A stretch of DNA of 64,000 bases from Bradyrhizobium sp. 138. GTDB taxonomy: Bacteria; Pseudomonadota; Alphaproteobacteria; Rhizobiales; Xanthobacteraceae. A model generated the notes under the pieces. That model made no database searches. It had not been told where the DNA came from and worked only from the letters and a program-made list of their open reading frames with translations. Location: positions 310,001 through 374,000 of the forward strand of contig NZ_JADPKT010000033.1 in NCBI RefSeq assembly GCF_023074075.1, given 5' to 3'. Position numbers and translations under genes: made by a program. Below, piece after piece: positions 16,193 through 24,701 of this stretch; position 1 is the stretch's first letter; each line of letters opens with the position of its first letter.

Positions 16193-17854
16193 TCAGGCGG
16201 GCAGAAGCGAAGCAGGCGAACCAATGTGTGGAATAGCCTCGATCAGCTCGCGCGTGTAATCAGTCTGCGGATTGGTAAACAGAGCGAGGCTCTCGCCCTG
16301 CTCGACGATACCGCCGGCGCGCAGCACGATGGTACGGCTGCACATCATGCGCACCACGTTGAGATCGTGACTAACGAACAGGAAGGCGAGATTGTCCTCG
16401 CGCCGAAGCCGGTCGAGCAGCTGCAGCACCACGGCCTGCACCGAGACATCGAGCGCCGCAGTGGGCTCATCGAGCACCAGCAAACGCGGCCGGCACGCAA
16501 TGGCGCGGGCAATGCCGATACGCGCCTTCTGGCCACCCGACAATTGATGCGGGAAGCGTGACAACAACTCGCGCGGCAGACCGACGCGGTCGGCGCACTC
16601 CTCGACCCGGGAACGCAGAGCGTCGCCGGGGCGCAGGCCGGCGAGCCGCAGCAGCGGATGGGCAATGCAGTCGAACGCGGTAAAGCGCGGATTGAGGCTC
16701 TCATGCGGATCCTGAAAGACGATCTGGATCTCCTTGCGTAGCGACGAGCGATGAAAATCGCGCGCTGGCAGCTTTGCGATCGAATAGCCGTCGAACAGGA
16801 TATCGCCCTCGCTCGGATCGATCAGCCGGCAGATCATGCGCGCGGTGGTGCTCTTGCCGGAGCCGGACTCACCGACCAGGCCGACACTCTCGCCTGCCGT
16901 CATGGTCATCGAGAAATCCGCCACTGCGGCGGCGCCATCGTCAAAACGCTTGACGATGTGCTGGACGTCGAGCAGCGGCGGTGTGCCGGGCGCGGGCGTC
17001 GGCCGCTCCTTCACCTCGACAACCGACGGAGCCTGGTCAGCCGGCACGAGGTCGCCGACACGCGATGTCGCGGTCGGCGATGACGCCACCAGTCGCTTGG
17101 TATAGGCGTGCTGCGGCGCCCGAAACAATGTCTGTGGCGCGCCCTCTTCCACGAGCCGCCCCTGCTCCATCACCACCACGCGTCGGCAATAGTGTGCCGC
17201 GAGACCAAGGTCGTGGGTAATGAGGATTGTCGTCATGCCGCGCTCGGCGACGACGCGCGCCAAGAGGTCCATGACCACCTTCTGTGTCGTGACATCGAGG
17301 CCGGTGGTCGGCTCGTCGGCAATCAGAAGCGATGGATTGCAGGAAATCGCGATCGCGATCATCACGCGCTGGCACATCCCGCCGGAGAGCTCGTGCGGAT
17401 AGGCGTCCAGCCGTCGCTCCGGATCGCGGATCTGCACCGCGTGCAACAGCTTCAGCGCCTCGGACCGCGCCTCCTGCTTCGAGAGCCGCCGATGCGAAAG
17501 GATGGCATCGGAGATCTGGGCACCGACGGCGCGGATCGGATTGAGCGCGGCGCGCGGATTCTGAAAGATCATCGCCATGTTGGCGCCGTGCAAGTTGCGG
17601 AGTTCCGCTCCCGACGCGCGCGTGATGTCCTGACCCTTGAACTTGACACGACCGGCCGTGATGCGGCCCGCTTTGTCGAGCAGGCCCGTGACGGCGAATC
17701 CGGTCACGGATTTGCCGGACCCGCTCTCGCCGACGAGGCCGAGCATTTCACCCGGCTGCAGCGACAGTGAGACGCCCCGCAGCGCCTCGACGAGCCCGCG
17801 TCGGGTCGAGAACGTCACGCCGAGATTGTCGATTTCGAGCAGTGGCGACATCAT
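16193..17854 (-). CDS. Peptide-type ABC importer, double ATPase (OppD-OppF fusion)
   Basis: This 553-residue cytoplasmic protein powers the adjoining peptide-type importer. It contains two complete ATPase domains in one chain, as in GsiA-type proteins. The first has Walker A GESGSGKS at residues 42-49 and signature LSGGMCQR. The second has Walker A GESGSGKST near 320 and signature LSGGQKARIGIARA with LLVLDEPTAALD. The ATG at 17854 overlaps the stop of the upstream permease (ATGA), so the upstream in-frame extension is ignored. It is the last gene of an eight-gene leftward operon that begins with a hydantoinase. Confidence 0.93.
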   Translation of the reverse strand: MMSPLLEIDNLGVTFSTRRGLVEALRGVSLSLQPGEMLGLVGESGSGKSVTGFAVTGLLDKAGRITAGRVKFKGQDITRASGAELRNLHGANMAMIFQNPRAALNPIRAVGAQISDAILSHRRLSKQEARSEALKLLHAVQIRDPERRLDAYPHELSGGMCQRVMIAIAISCNPSLLIADEPTTGLDVTTQKVVMDLLARVVAERGMTTILITHDLGLAAHYCRRVVVMEQGRLVEEGAPQTLFRAPQHAYTKRLVASSPTATSRVGDLVPADQAPSVVEVKERPTPAPGTPPLLDVQHIVKRFDDGAAAVADFSMTMTAGESVGLVGESGSGKSTTARMICRLIDPSEGDILFDGYSIAKLPARDFHRSSLRKEIQIVFQDPHESLNPRFTAFDCIAHPLLRLAGLRPGDALRSRVEECADRVGLPRELLSRFPHQLSGGQKARIGIARAIACRPRLLVLDEPTAALDVSVQAVVLQLLDRLRREDNLAFLFVSHDLNVVRMMCSRTIVLRAGGIVEQGESLALFTNPQTDYTRELIEAIPHIGSPASLLPA

Positions 17855-18711
17855 GTGCGCATGCGCGGATCGAGGATATCGCGCAATCCGTCGCCGAGAA
17901 GATTGAAGCAGAGCACGGTCAGCATCAGGGCCAGCCCCGGAAACGACACCAGCCACCAGCGGCCCGTCGAGATGAAGCGCGCGCCCTCGGCGACCATGAT
18001 GCCCCACTCCGGCGTCGGCGGCTTGACGCCCAGGCCGATGAAGGAGAGGCCCGCGGCATTGAGGATCGCCCAGCCGAGATTGAGCGACATCTGCACTGCC
18101 ATCGCCGGCAGCACGTTGGGTAGCAGGAAGCGCAGCACGACGGAGACATGCCCGTCACCGCAGGCACGTGCGGCCTCGACCCAACCAAGATTGCGGCGGA
18201 TATTGACCTCCGCGCGAGCGAAGCGGATGTAGAACGGCAGATTGATGATCGCGGTCGCGATGACGATATTCTCGACCCGGTTGCCGAGCGCGGCGACCAT
18301 GGCCATGGCGAGCACGAACAGCGGAAAAGCCATCAGCACGTCGACGAACCGGCCAATCGCATGATCGAGCTTGCCGCCGACATAGCCGCAGAGCGAGCCG
18401 ATCACCGCGCCGATCACGAAGGACACGCTGACAGCCGTCACGGCAATGGCGAGATCGAGCCGCGTGGCGACGATCAATCGGCTGAAGACATCGCGGCCGA
18501 GCTGGTCGGTGCCGGCCCAGTGGAGCGCGCTCGGCGGCTGCAGCGCGCGCGGCACGTCCGAAGCGACGGGGTCATACGGCACCAGCATGGGACCGAAGAT
18601 CGCGATCAGCGCCAGCAATATCGCCCCCGCGGCGGCGGTCGCGGTGACGAGATTGCCGCGCAGCACCCACATGGTGTGACGCAGCCCCGACGATGTTCCT
18701 ATCAGGCTCAT
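17851..18711 (-). CDS. Peptide-type ABC importer permease (DppC-like)
   Basis: A 286-residue inner-membrane permease with about six membrane segments. It has the N-terminal DppC extension (LVPYDPVASDVPRAL, then HWAGTDQLGRDVFSRLI) and the cytoplasmic EAA-type loop EAARACGDGHVSVVLRFLLPN that docks to the ATPase. ATG 18711 (MSLIGTSSG) overlaps the stop of the preceding permease by ATGA, and its own stop overlaps the ATPase gene. The substrate is probably the compound handled by the upstream hydantoinase, FMO and SDR genes, which is inferred from operon structure. Confidence 0.93.
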   Translation of the reverse strand: MSLIGTSSGLRHTMWVLRGNLVTATAAAGAILLALIAIFGPMLVPYDPVASDVPRALQPPSALHWAGTDQLGRDVFSRLIVATRLDLAIAVTAVSVSFVIGAVIGSLCGYVGGKLDHAIGRFVDVLMAFPLFVLAMAMVAALGNRVENIVIATAIINLPFYIRFARAEVNIRRNLGWVEAARACGDGHVSVVLRFLLPNVLPAMAVQMSLNLGWAILNAAGLSFIGLGVKPPTPEWGIMVAEGARFISTGRWWLVSFPGLALMLTVLCFNLLGDGLRDILDPRMRT

Positions 18712-19739
18712 GCGACCGTGGCCCTGGGATCGGCGATGCCGTAGAGCACATCGACCAGCAGATTGACCACGACGAAGATGCTGGCCATCAGCAGCACAAA
18801 GCCCTGCACCGGCGCATAGTCGGAGACCAACAGTGCATCGAGCGCGTAGGACGCAACACCCGGCCAGGAGAACACTTTCTCGACCAGCACATTGGCACCG
18901 AGCATGGTCGAGAACACGATGCCGGCGATGGTGATCACGGGCAGCATTGCATTCCGCAGCGCATAGGTCACCACGATCTGCCAGCGCGACAGGCCGATCG
19001 AGCGCGCGGTACGCACGAAATCGCTGCCGAGCGACACCAGCATCGAGGCGCGGGTGATACGGGCGAGCGGCGCGATCACGAACAGCGCCATCGTTAAGGC
19101 CGGCAGCATCAACTGACGCGCCGCGGCCCACCAGCCCTCGAAGTCACCCGCGAGCAGGAAATCCACCATCAGGAAGCCGGTGCGCGCCGGCGGCACCGAG
19201 GCGAAGATGTCGATCCGTCCCGTCGGATCGGGGGCAAGGCCCAGCAGATAGTAGAACACATAGATCAGTAGCAGTCCGGAGACGAAGGTCGGCACGCAGA
19301 CACCGAGCGAGCAGAACAGCCGTACGCCGTGATCGATCAGCGAGTTCGGCCGCAGCGCCGCCAGCACGCCGAGCGGCACCGCCGCGATCAGCGCAATCAC
19401 GAGCGCGGTCAGCGTGAGCTCGAGCGAGGCCGGCAGCCGCTGCCGCAGGTCCCTGGCAACCGGCTGCCCCGTCATCATGGACCGGCCGAGATTGCCGCGG
19501 CCGACATCGTAGAGATAGATGCCGAGCTGCTCCGGCAATGACCGGTCCAGCCCGAGCTGCTTGCGGACGATCTCGATCTCCTCCTTGCCGGCACTGGGAC
19601 CGGAGGCAAAGAACACGGCGGGATCGCCTGGCAGCACCCGCATCAGGAGGAAGGTGAAGACCAGCACGCCGAACAGCGCCGGCAGCGACGAGAGAAAGCG
19701 CCGCCCGGCTCGGATCAAAGTTGCACTGATCGTGCCCAT
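18708..19739 (-). CDS. Peptide-type ABC importer permease (DppB-like)
   Basis: A 343-residue inner-membrane protein with the DppB hallmarks: FTFLLMRVLPGDPAVFFASG after the first membrane helix, KQLGLDRSLPEQ, GNLGRSMMTGQPV, and the EAA-like loop FVRTARSIGLSRWQIVVTYALRNAMLP. It follows the binding-protein gene by 29 bases and overlaps the next permease gene. It pairs with the DppC-like permease to form the channel. Confidence 0.93.
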   Translation of the reverse strand: MGTISATLIRAGRRFLSSLPALFGVLVFTFLLMRVLPGDPAVFFASGPSAGKEEIEIVRKQLGLDRSLPEQLGIYLYDVGRGNLGRSMMTGQPVARDLRQRLPASLELTLTALVIALIAAVPLGVLAALRPNSLIDHGVRLFCSLGVCVPTFVSGLLLIYVFYYLLGLAPDPTGRIDIFASVPPARTGFLMVDFLLAGDFEGWWAAARQLMLPALTMALFVIAPLARITRASMLVSLGSDFVRTARSIGLSRWQIVVTYALRNAMLPVITIAGIVFSTMLGANVLVEKVFSWPGVASYALDALLVSDYAPVQGFVLLMASIFVVVNLLVDVLYGIADPRATVA

Positions 19740-19768
19740 GGTGCTGCGCCGCGCTCCCAGCTCCGCTG

Positions 19769-21388
19769 CTATTTGCGGCTCAGGTTACGATAATCCACCT
19801 GCCGGGTGAATTGGTAGACATAGCCGTCGAGCTTGGCGGCCATCACCGCATCCTGCGCAGGCTGCCAGAGCGGGACCTGGAACATTTGCTCGAAATGGAT
19901 GGCGTTGAGCTCCTTGCCTTCCGCCTCGTACTTCGCCTTGTCCGGCTCGAAGCGCGCCGCCTGAGCAATCCTCTCCAACTCGGCATTGTCCGTAGAAGAA
20001 TAGTTCCAGCGCTGAGTGCCGGTGTAGAAGTTGCGGTAGAAATAATCGGTCGACGGCAACCAGGCGACGATGCCTTCGGTGAAGAAGGGCAGCTTCTTCT
20101 CATTGATCGAGGTCGACATCTGCGCGTCCGGCAGCTTCTGGATATCGACCTTGATACCGATCTTCTCCAGCGATTCCTTAACCAGGGCGGCCATCGGCTC
20201 GGCAGTCGAGGCCTGGCCGACGTTGAAGCTGAAGGTCGTGGCAAAACCTTCGGGCACGCCAGCCTCCTTCAGATAGGCCCGCGCCTTCTCCAGATCGAGC
20301 TTGACCGGTTGCGGAATCGGATAGCCGCCGCTCGGTGGCTTGCCGTCGGCCCAGCTGGCACCGAACAGGGGCGCACCACGGCCGAACAGCGCCGCCTTGA
20401 ACATGTCATCATAGGGTAGCGCCGCGGCGACTGCCCGGCGGACGTTGACGTTGTCGAACGGTGGGATCTTGTTGTTCATCGAGATGAAGGTCACCGCATT
20501 GTATTGCGGCGTCGAAATCACCTTCAGCTTGCCTTTGGCTTCCAGCGCCTGCACGTCGCTGGCCTGCAGGTCGATCACGAGGTCGGCGTCGCCGCGTTCG
20601 ACCAGATTGGCGCGCGTCGCCGGCTCGGGTACCGACTGGATAATCAGCCGCTTGAAGGAGGCCGGCTTGTCCGACGAGCCGCGATTCCAGGCCTCGTTGC
20701 GCTTTGCGATCGCCTGCTCGCCCGGCTTGAAGGTTTCGACGACATAGGCGCCGCTGCCCGCCTCGTTCTCCTTCAGCCAGCTCAGCGCCCAGGGATCCTC
20801 AGGCGTCGCATGCGACTTGGCGAGCTTGGAATTGATGATGATGGGATAGACCGTCGCAAGGTTCGGCAGCGCCAGCTTGTCGGGCCGCGGCAATGTCACT
20901 TCAAAGGTCAGGGGATCGATCACCTTGAACTGGTCCGCGCTGGTCATCGAGCCCGTCAGCAATTGCGCCTTGCCGAGCACCGGCGCGGTAACGCAGCGGT
21001 CGAGCGACCATTTCACGTCTTCTGCAGTGACCGGCGAGCCGTCATGGAACTTGGCATCGGGGCGGAGCTTAAAGGTGAGCTTCAAGCCATCGGGGCTGAT
21101 GCTGAAGGACTCCGCGAGCTCGCCATTGATGGTATCGAGATCGAACACCCATCTTCCGTTGAGTTGCTTGCGGCCGAACGACACCAGCCGGTCATAGCTG
21201 CTCATGCTGAGCGCGAAGGCTTCGCGGGTCGAGCCGGGAATGTTGGGATCGAGCGTGTTGACCGTTGCCGCCGTCACGTAGCGCAAGGTCTCAGCGCGGC
21301 TCTGCGCATGGGCCGCGGGCGCAATCAATGTCACCGAAAGAAGAACGGCGGACGCCGAAATCAGATGCCTGGAAATCACGGGGTACAT
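19769..21388 (-). CDS. Peptide-type ABC importer, substrate-binding protein
   Basis: A 539-residue periplasmic protein of family 5 (SBP_bac_5). The N terminus is a signal peptide ending near AHAQS. Characteristic segments are ATVNTLDPNIPGST, FKLRPDAKFHDGSPVTAEDVKWSLDR, and FDNVNVRRAVAAALPYDDMF. The ATG at 21388 has GGACAGAGG upstream. It is 127 bases downstream of the flavin monooxygenase gene, a gap wide enough for its own promoter or an RNA-processing site. Family 5 proteins bind peptides, nickel, opines or other amides, so a hydantoin-type or opine-like ligand is possible. Confidence 0.93.
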   Translation of the reverse strand: MYPVISRHLISASAVLLSVTLIAPAAHAQSRAETLRYVTAATVNTLDPNIPGSTREAFALSMSSYDRLVSFGRKQLNGRWVFDLDTINGELAESFSISPDGLKLTFKLRPDAKFHDGSPVTAEDVKWSLDRCVTAPVLGKAQLLTGSMTSADQFKVIDPLTFEVTLPRPDKLALPNLATVYPIIINSKLAKSHATPEDPWALSWLKENEAGSGAYVVETFKPGEQAIAKRNEAWNRGSSDKPASFKRLIIQSVPEPATRANLVERGDADLVIDLQASDVQALEAKGKLKVISTPQYNAVTFISMNNKIPPFDNVNVRRAVAAALPYDDMFKAALFGRGAPLFGASWADGKPPSGGYPIPQPVKLDLEKARAYLKEAGVPEGFATTFSFNVGQASTAEPMAALVKESLEKIGIKVDIQKLPDAQMSTSINEKKLPFFTEGIVAWLPSTDYFYRNFYTGTQRWNYSSTDNAELERIAQAARFEPDKAKYEAEGKELNAIHFEQMFQVPLWQPAQDAVMAAKLDGYVYQFTRQVDYRNLSRK

Positions 21389-21515
21389 CGCCTCTGTCCT
21401 TTGTTAGGCCGCGCACGTCCGACATGGCAGCAAATCATGTGCCAGAAACGGGCAGTTTGGCATGCGTCTTCGTCGCAGCGGAATGAATCGGGAGGGGCTC
21501 GTTTGCTGGCCGTCA

Positions 21516-22952
21516 TCACGCGTCCCCCGCCGCAGCCGCCCGCGTGCGCCGGATTACAGCCTGAGGCACGTCATAGGCCTGGAATGCCGCCCAGTGCTTG
21601 TCGATATCGGCGCGGAACAGGCCGCGCGTGAGGCCGTGGACCAGCTTCGGCACCGCCGTCGTCATCGCATTGATCGAGGAGCCGGACGGACCAAAGCTCA
21701 TGGTCGAGGCGATGGCGAACAGGTGAATGTCGGAGATCCACGGCGTTCGCCCCGCCGCGCGCTCGCAGAAGGCATAATCGTCCGACAGATAGGGAAAGGC
21801 GCCAAGCCGCGGGCTCTGCTCCTGCGCCGGCGGCGTGTAGCAGTCGGCCCAGCGCGCGATGTTATCGGCGCAACGCTTCAGTTCGGGGCAACCGGCGAAA
21901 TCCATCATGACGCCGGTGGCGCAGATGACGAAATCGACCGCGATCTCGCCACGTGGCGTGCGCAGCAGCACGCCGTCAACGGTCTCCCGCGCTTGCTCGA
22001 CCGGTGCGCCCTCGTGCAGATGGAATGTCGCATGTTGGGCGCAGCGATCATAGGTGGCTTGCGGAAATCCCTCGCGCAGCTCGAGGATCGCACGCATGAA
22101 GCGCCAGCGCCAGGAATCGTCGAGCTCGGAGAAATGCCTGAGGAAGCCGCGGAAGGTCAGCCATCGATAGGGCTGCACCAGCTGGATCGCAGCGCGCCGG
22201 CAGAGCAAATGCACGGCGCCCGCACCTGCCTCGAGTGCCGTCGCTGCGCTATCGAAGGCCGAGGCGCCCGCGCCGATCACCGCGACTCGCTTGTCGTGCA
22301 GCGCGGTGAAATCCGTCGGCGCCGTGCAGGTGACGCATCGCGACGCCGGCAGATGCTGCAACGGTTCGGGAATGCCCCAATCGCCCATGCCTTCCTGTCC
22401 CGTCGCGAGCACGATCTTGCGGGCGTAAAGCACCTCCTCGCCACGAGCGGTCTTCACTGTGGCCTGCAGCAGGTCGTTGATCCCGGGTGCGATATCGGTA
22501 ACCTCGCAGCCGTTGCGCACCGGTAGATCAAGCACCTCGCGATACCACGACAAATAGGCCGCCCAATATTCGCGCGGGATCAGACCAAGGTCGCGCCAGC
22601 TCTGCATGCCGAACTTGGCCTCATGCCAGGCCTGATAAGTCAGGCTCGGCACGTCGAGATCAGGGCCGGTGTAATCCTTCGGACTGCGCAGGGTCGGCAT
22701 CCGCGCATAGGTCAGCCACGGGCCTTCGAAGGTCTCATCCGCCTTGTCGAGCACGAGGATGTTGGTGACCTGTGAGCGCTGCAGGCCGAAAGCCGTCGCA
22801 AGACCCGATTGACCGGCCCCAACAATCAGCACATCCAGAGCGCGGCTGCCATCGGGAGCAATCATCGGCGCCAGCCAGGGCATGCTCGGATGCGCCGTCT
22901 TGGCAAGATCGGCGCGGACCTGAACCGCGAGTGCTGCAAGACCATCACTCAT
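21516..22952 (-). CDS. Flavin-containing monooxygenase-like FAD/NADPH enzyme
   Basis: A 478-residue flavoprotein of the FMO/Baeyer-Villiger type. The FAD loop VGAGQSGLA is at residues 44-52 and the NADPH loop VIGAGASAFDSA near residue 185; a GPWLTYARMPTLRSPKD segment lies between. The ATG at 22952 overlaps the stop of the SDR gene (ATGA), and four upstream codons are ignored. With the adjoining SDR and epimerase it suggests oxidation of the imported compound or of its side chain before or after hydantoin cleavage. The exact reaction cannot be read. Confidence 0.85.
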   Translation of the reverse strand: MSDGLAALAVQVRADLAKTAHPSMPWLAPMIAPDGSRALDVLIVGAGQSGLATAFGLQRSQVTNILVLDKADETFEGPWLTYARMPTLRSPKDYTGPDLDVPSLTYQAWHEAKFGMQSWRDLGLIPREYWAAYLSWYREVLDLPVRNGCEVTDIAPGINDLLQATVKTARGEEVLYARKIVLATGQEGMGDWGIPEPLQHLPASRCVTCTAPTDFTALHDKRVAVIGAGASAFDSAATALEAGAGAVHLLCRRAAIQLVQPYRWLTFRGFLRHFSELDDSWRWRFMRAILELREGFPQATYDRCAQHATFHLHEGAPVEQARETVDGVLLRTPRGEIAVDFVICATGVMMDFAGCPELKRCADNIARWADCYTPPAQEQSPRLGAFPYLSDDYAFCERAAGRTPWISDIHLFAIASTMSFGPSGSSINAMTTAVPKLVHGLTRGLFRADIDKHWAAFQAYDVPQAVIRRTRAAAAGDA

Positions 22953-23710
22953 GCTGCGAGCCACCCGCCATCGACTGGAAGCACCGTACCAGTGACGAAG
23001 GAGGAATCGTCACTGGCGAGATAGAGCGCGGCCGCGGCCACTTCGTCGGCGCGGCCGAATCGCCTCATGGCGTGGCGCTGCCGCGAAGCTTCGCGCACCG
23101 GCTCGGGATCGGCATGGCGCGCAAAACTGCGGCGCAGCAGCGGCGTGTCGATCGCGCCGGGTGCCAACGCGTTGACGCGGATGCCATCGGCGGCGAAATC
23201 GACCGCCATGGTGCGGGTCAGGCTGACAATCGCCCCCTTGGCAGCAATATAGGCGCTGTTGCCCTTGCCGCCGGCGATCGCCAGCTGCGACGCCAGCGTG
23301 ACGATGGCGCCCCTGCCTTGCCGCTGCATGATCGGCACGGCCGCTCGCGCCCACAACCAGGTGCCGCCGACGTTGGCGCGGAACACCGCGTCCCAATCCG
23401 TTGGCGAAGTCGTGATCACCGTGCCGCCGCAGGAGAAGCCGGCAGACGTCATCAGCACGTCGAGCCTGCCGCGGCTTGTTGCGACACTTTCGACGGTTGC
23501 GCCTGCAAAATTGGCGTCGCCGACATCACCGACATGGACGCTGCCGCTGCCACCCTGTTCCCGAAGCATGGCCAGCGTTTCGGCCGCACCGTCAGCATCG
23601 CGATCGACCAGCGCAACAAGAGCGCCTTCGCGGGCGAACAGAACGGCGCTGGCCCGGCCGATCCCGGAGCCGCCGCCTGTGATGATGACCACCCTGCCCG
23701 CCAGCTTCAT
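22949..23710 (-). CDS. Short-chain dehydrogenase/reductase
   Basis: A 253-residue classical SDR oxidoreductase. The NAD(P) loop TGGGSGIG is at residues 11-18; the catalytic Ser lies in TLASQLAIAGG and the Tyr/Lys pair in SAYIAAKGA; the C terminus DGGWLAA is typical. D35 after the second strand (LVDRDAD) favours NAD over NADP. ATG 23710 is one base after the stop of the epimerase gene. It lies in the hydantoinase-led operon. Substrate unknown. Confidence 0.9.
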   Translation of the reverse strand: MKLAGRVVIITGGGSGIGRASAVLFAREGALVALVDRDADGAAETLAMLREQGGSGSVHVGDVGDANFAGATVESVATSRGRLDVLMTSAGFSCGGTVITTSPTDWDAVFRANVGGTWLWARAAVPIMQRQGRGAIVTLASQLAIAGGKGNSAYIAAKGAIVSLTRTMAVDFAADGIRVNALAPGAIDTPLLRRSFARHADPEPVREASRQRHAMRRFGRADEVAAAALYLASDDSSFVTGTVLPVDGGWLAA

Positions 23711-23711
23711 C

Positions 23712-24689
23712 TCAGGCGCCTTCCCGATCATGATCATGCAACCAGCGCCGCATATGCTCCGCGGACTCCTCGCAGCCATATTTGGCGCGCCATCCGAATT
23801 CGTCGACCATGCGCTGTACCGATAGCGGCGCCCTGGTCCGGCCGTGCACCGTCACATTTGGTGTCTCGCCGGAGGCAGCCACGCGGCAAACGAAACCGCC
23901 GTCCGGCTCAGCAAAAGCCTTGCCCCAGGCCTCGGCGGTGAAAGTTACGCCGCTCGAGATATTGTAAAGCATGTGGCGGGGCCGGCCGGCATTGAGCAGC
24001 ACGCCGACGGCGTCGGCAACGTCGGCTGCATACACCCAATCCCGTGCGCCGGGCTCGCTGAGCAACGCCGGCGCGCCCCGCCGCGCGCAATCCACGATCA
24101 TCGCCTGCGGCGACGGCGTGTCGCGGACACCGCCGGCACGTTCGTGCGGGCCGAACACCCCCGAGAGCCGGACGCTGATCACATCGGCCTGCCAGAGGTC
24201 GGCGAGCCGCGCTGCCACACGCTCGGAGGCGAATTTCGTGATCGCATACAGCGATTGCGGATCGCAGGGCGTCGTCTCTTCGAGCAGCGGATAGTGCTGG
24301 CCGCTCGCGCCATAGCTTGAAGCGGACGACAGGTTGATCACACGCCGCACGTTCGCTCTGCGCGCAGCGGTCAGGATCGGCACCTGCGCTAGCAGATTGA
24401 CGGCCAGGATGCGCTGCGGCTCGGCGGCATCGCGCGCCGCGCCTGCCGTGATCGCGGCGCCCAGCACCACGGCATCGCATGCCGTCCCGACTGCGGCCTC
24501 AACCCCGCTGTGGTCGGTCACGTCTCCGCGCAGCACACGCAATCGTTCACCGTAAGGTGCAAAGGCGCAGCGCGCCTCCGCCGGCAGTTCGACCTGATCG
24601 AACAGCGTGACCTCATGGCCGCGGGCAAGCAGCAGCTCCGCGATATTGAGCCCGACAAAACCTGCGCCGCCGAAGATCACGACCTTCAT
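23712..24689 (-). CDS. NAD-dependent epimerase/dehydratase-like protein
   Basis: A 325-residue extended SDR. The Rossmann loop GGAGFVG is at residues 7-13, INLSSASSYGASG holds the active Ser, and SLYAITKFASE the Tyr/Lys pair. The family covers sugar epimerases and reductases of other alcohols or ketones. Here the neighbours are catabolic, so a sugar role is not assumed. It is 12 bases after the hydantoinase gene and one base before the SDR gene. Confidence 0.88.
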   Translation of the reverse strand: MKVVIFGGAGFVGLNIAELLLARGHEVTLFDQVELPAEARCAFAPYGERLRVLRGDVTDHSGVEAAVGTACDAVVLGAAITAGAARDAAEPQRILAVNLLAQVPILTAARRANVRRVINLSSASSYGASGQHYPLLEETTPCDPQSLYAITKFASERVAARLADLWQADVISVRLSGVFGPHERAGGVRDTPSPQAMIVDCARRGAPALLSEPGARDWVYAADVADAVGVLLNAGRPRHMLYNISSGVTFTAEAWGKAFAEPDGGFVCRVAASGETPNVTVHGRTRAPLSVQRMVDEFGWRAKYGCEESAEHMRRWLHDHDREGA

Positions 24690-24701
24690 CGCCCTGACCG
24701 C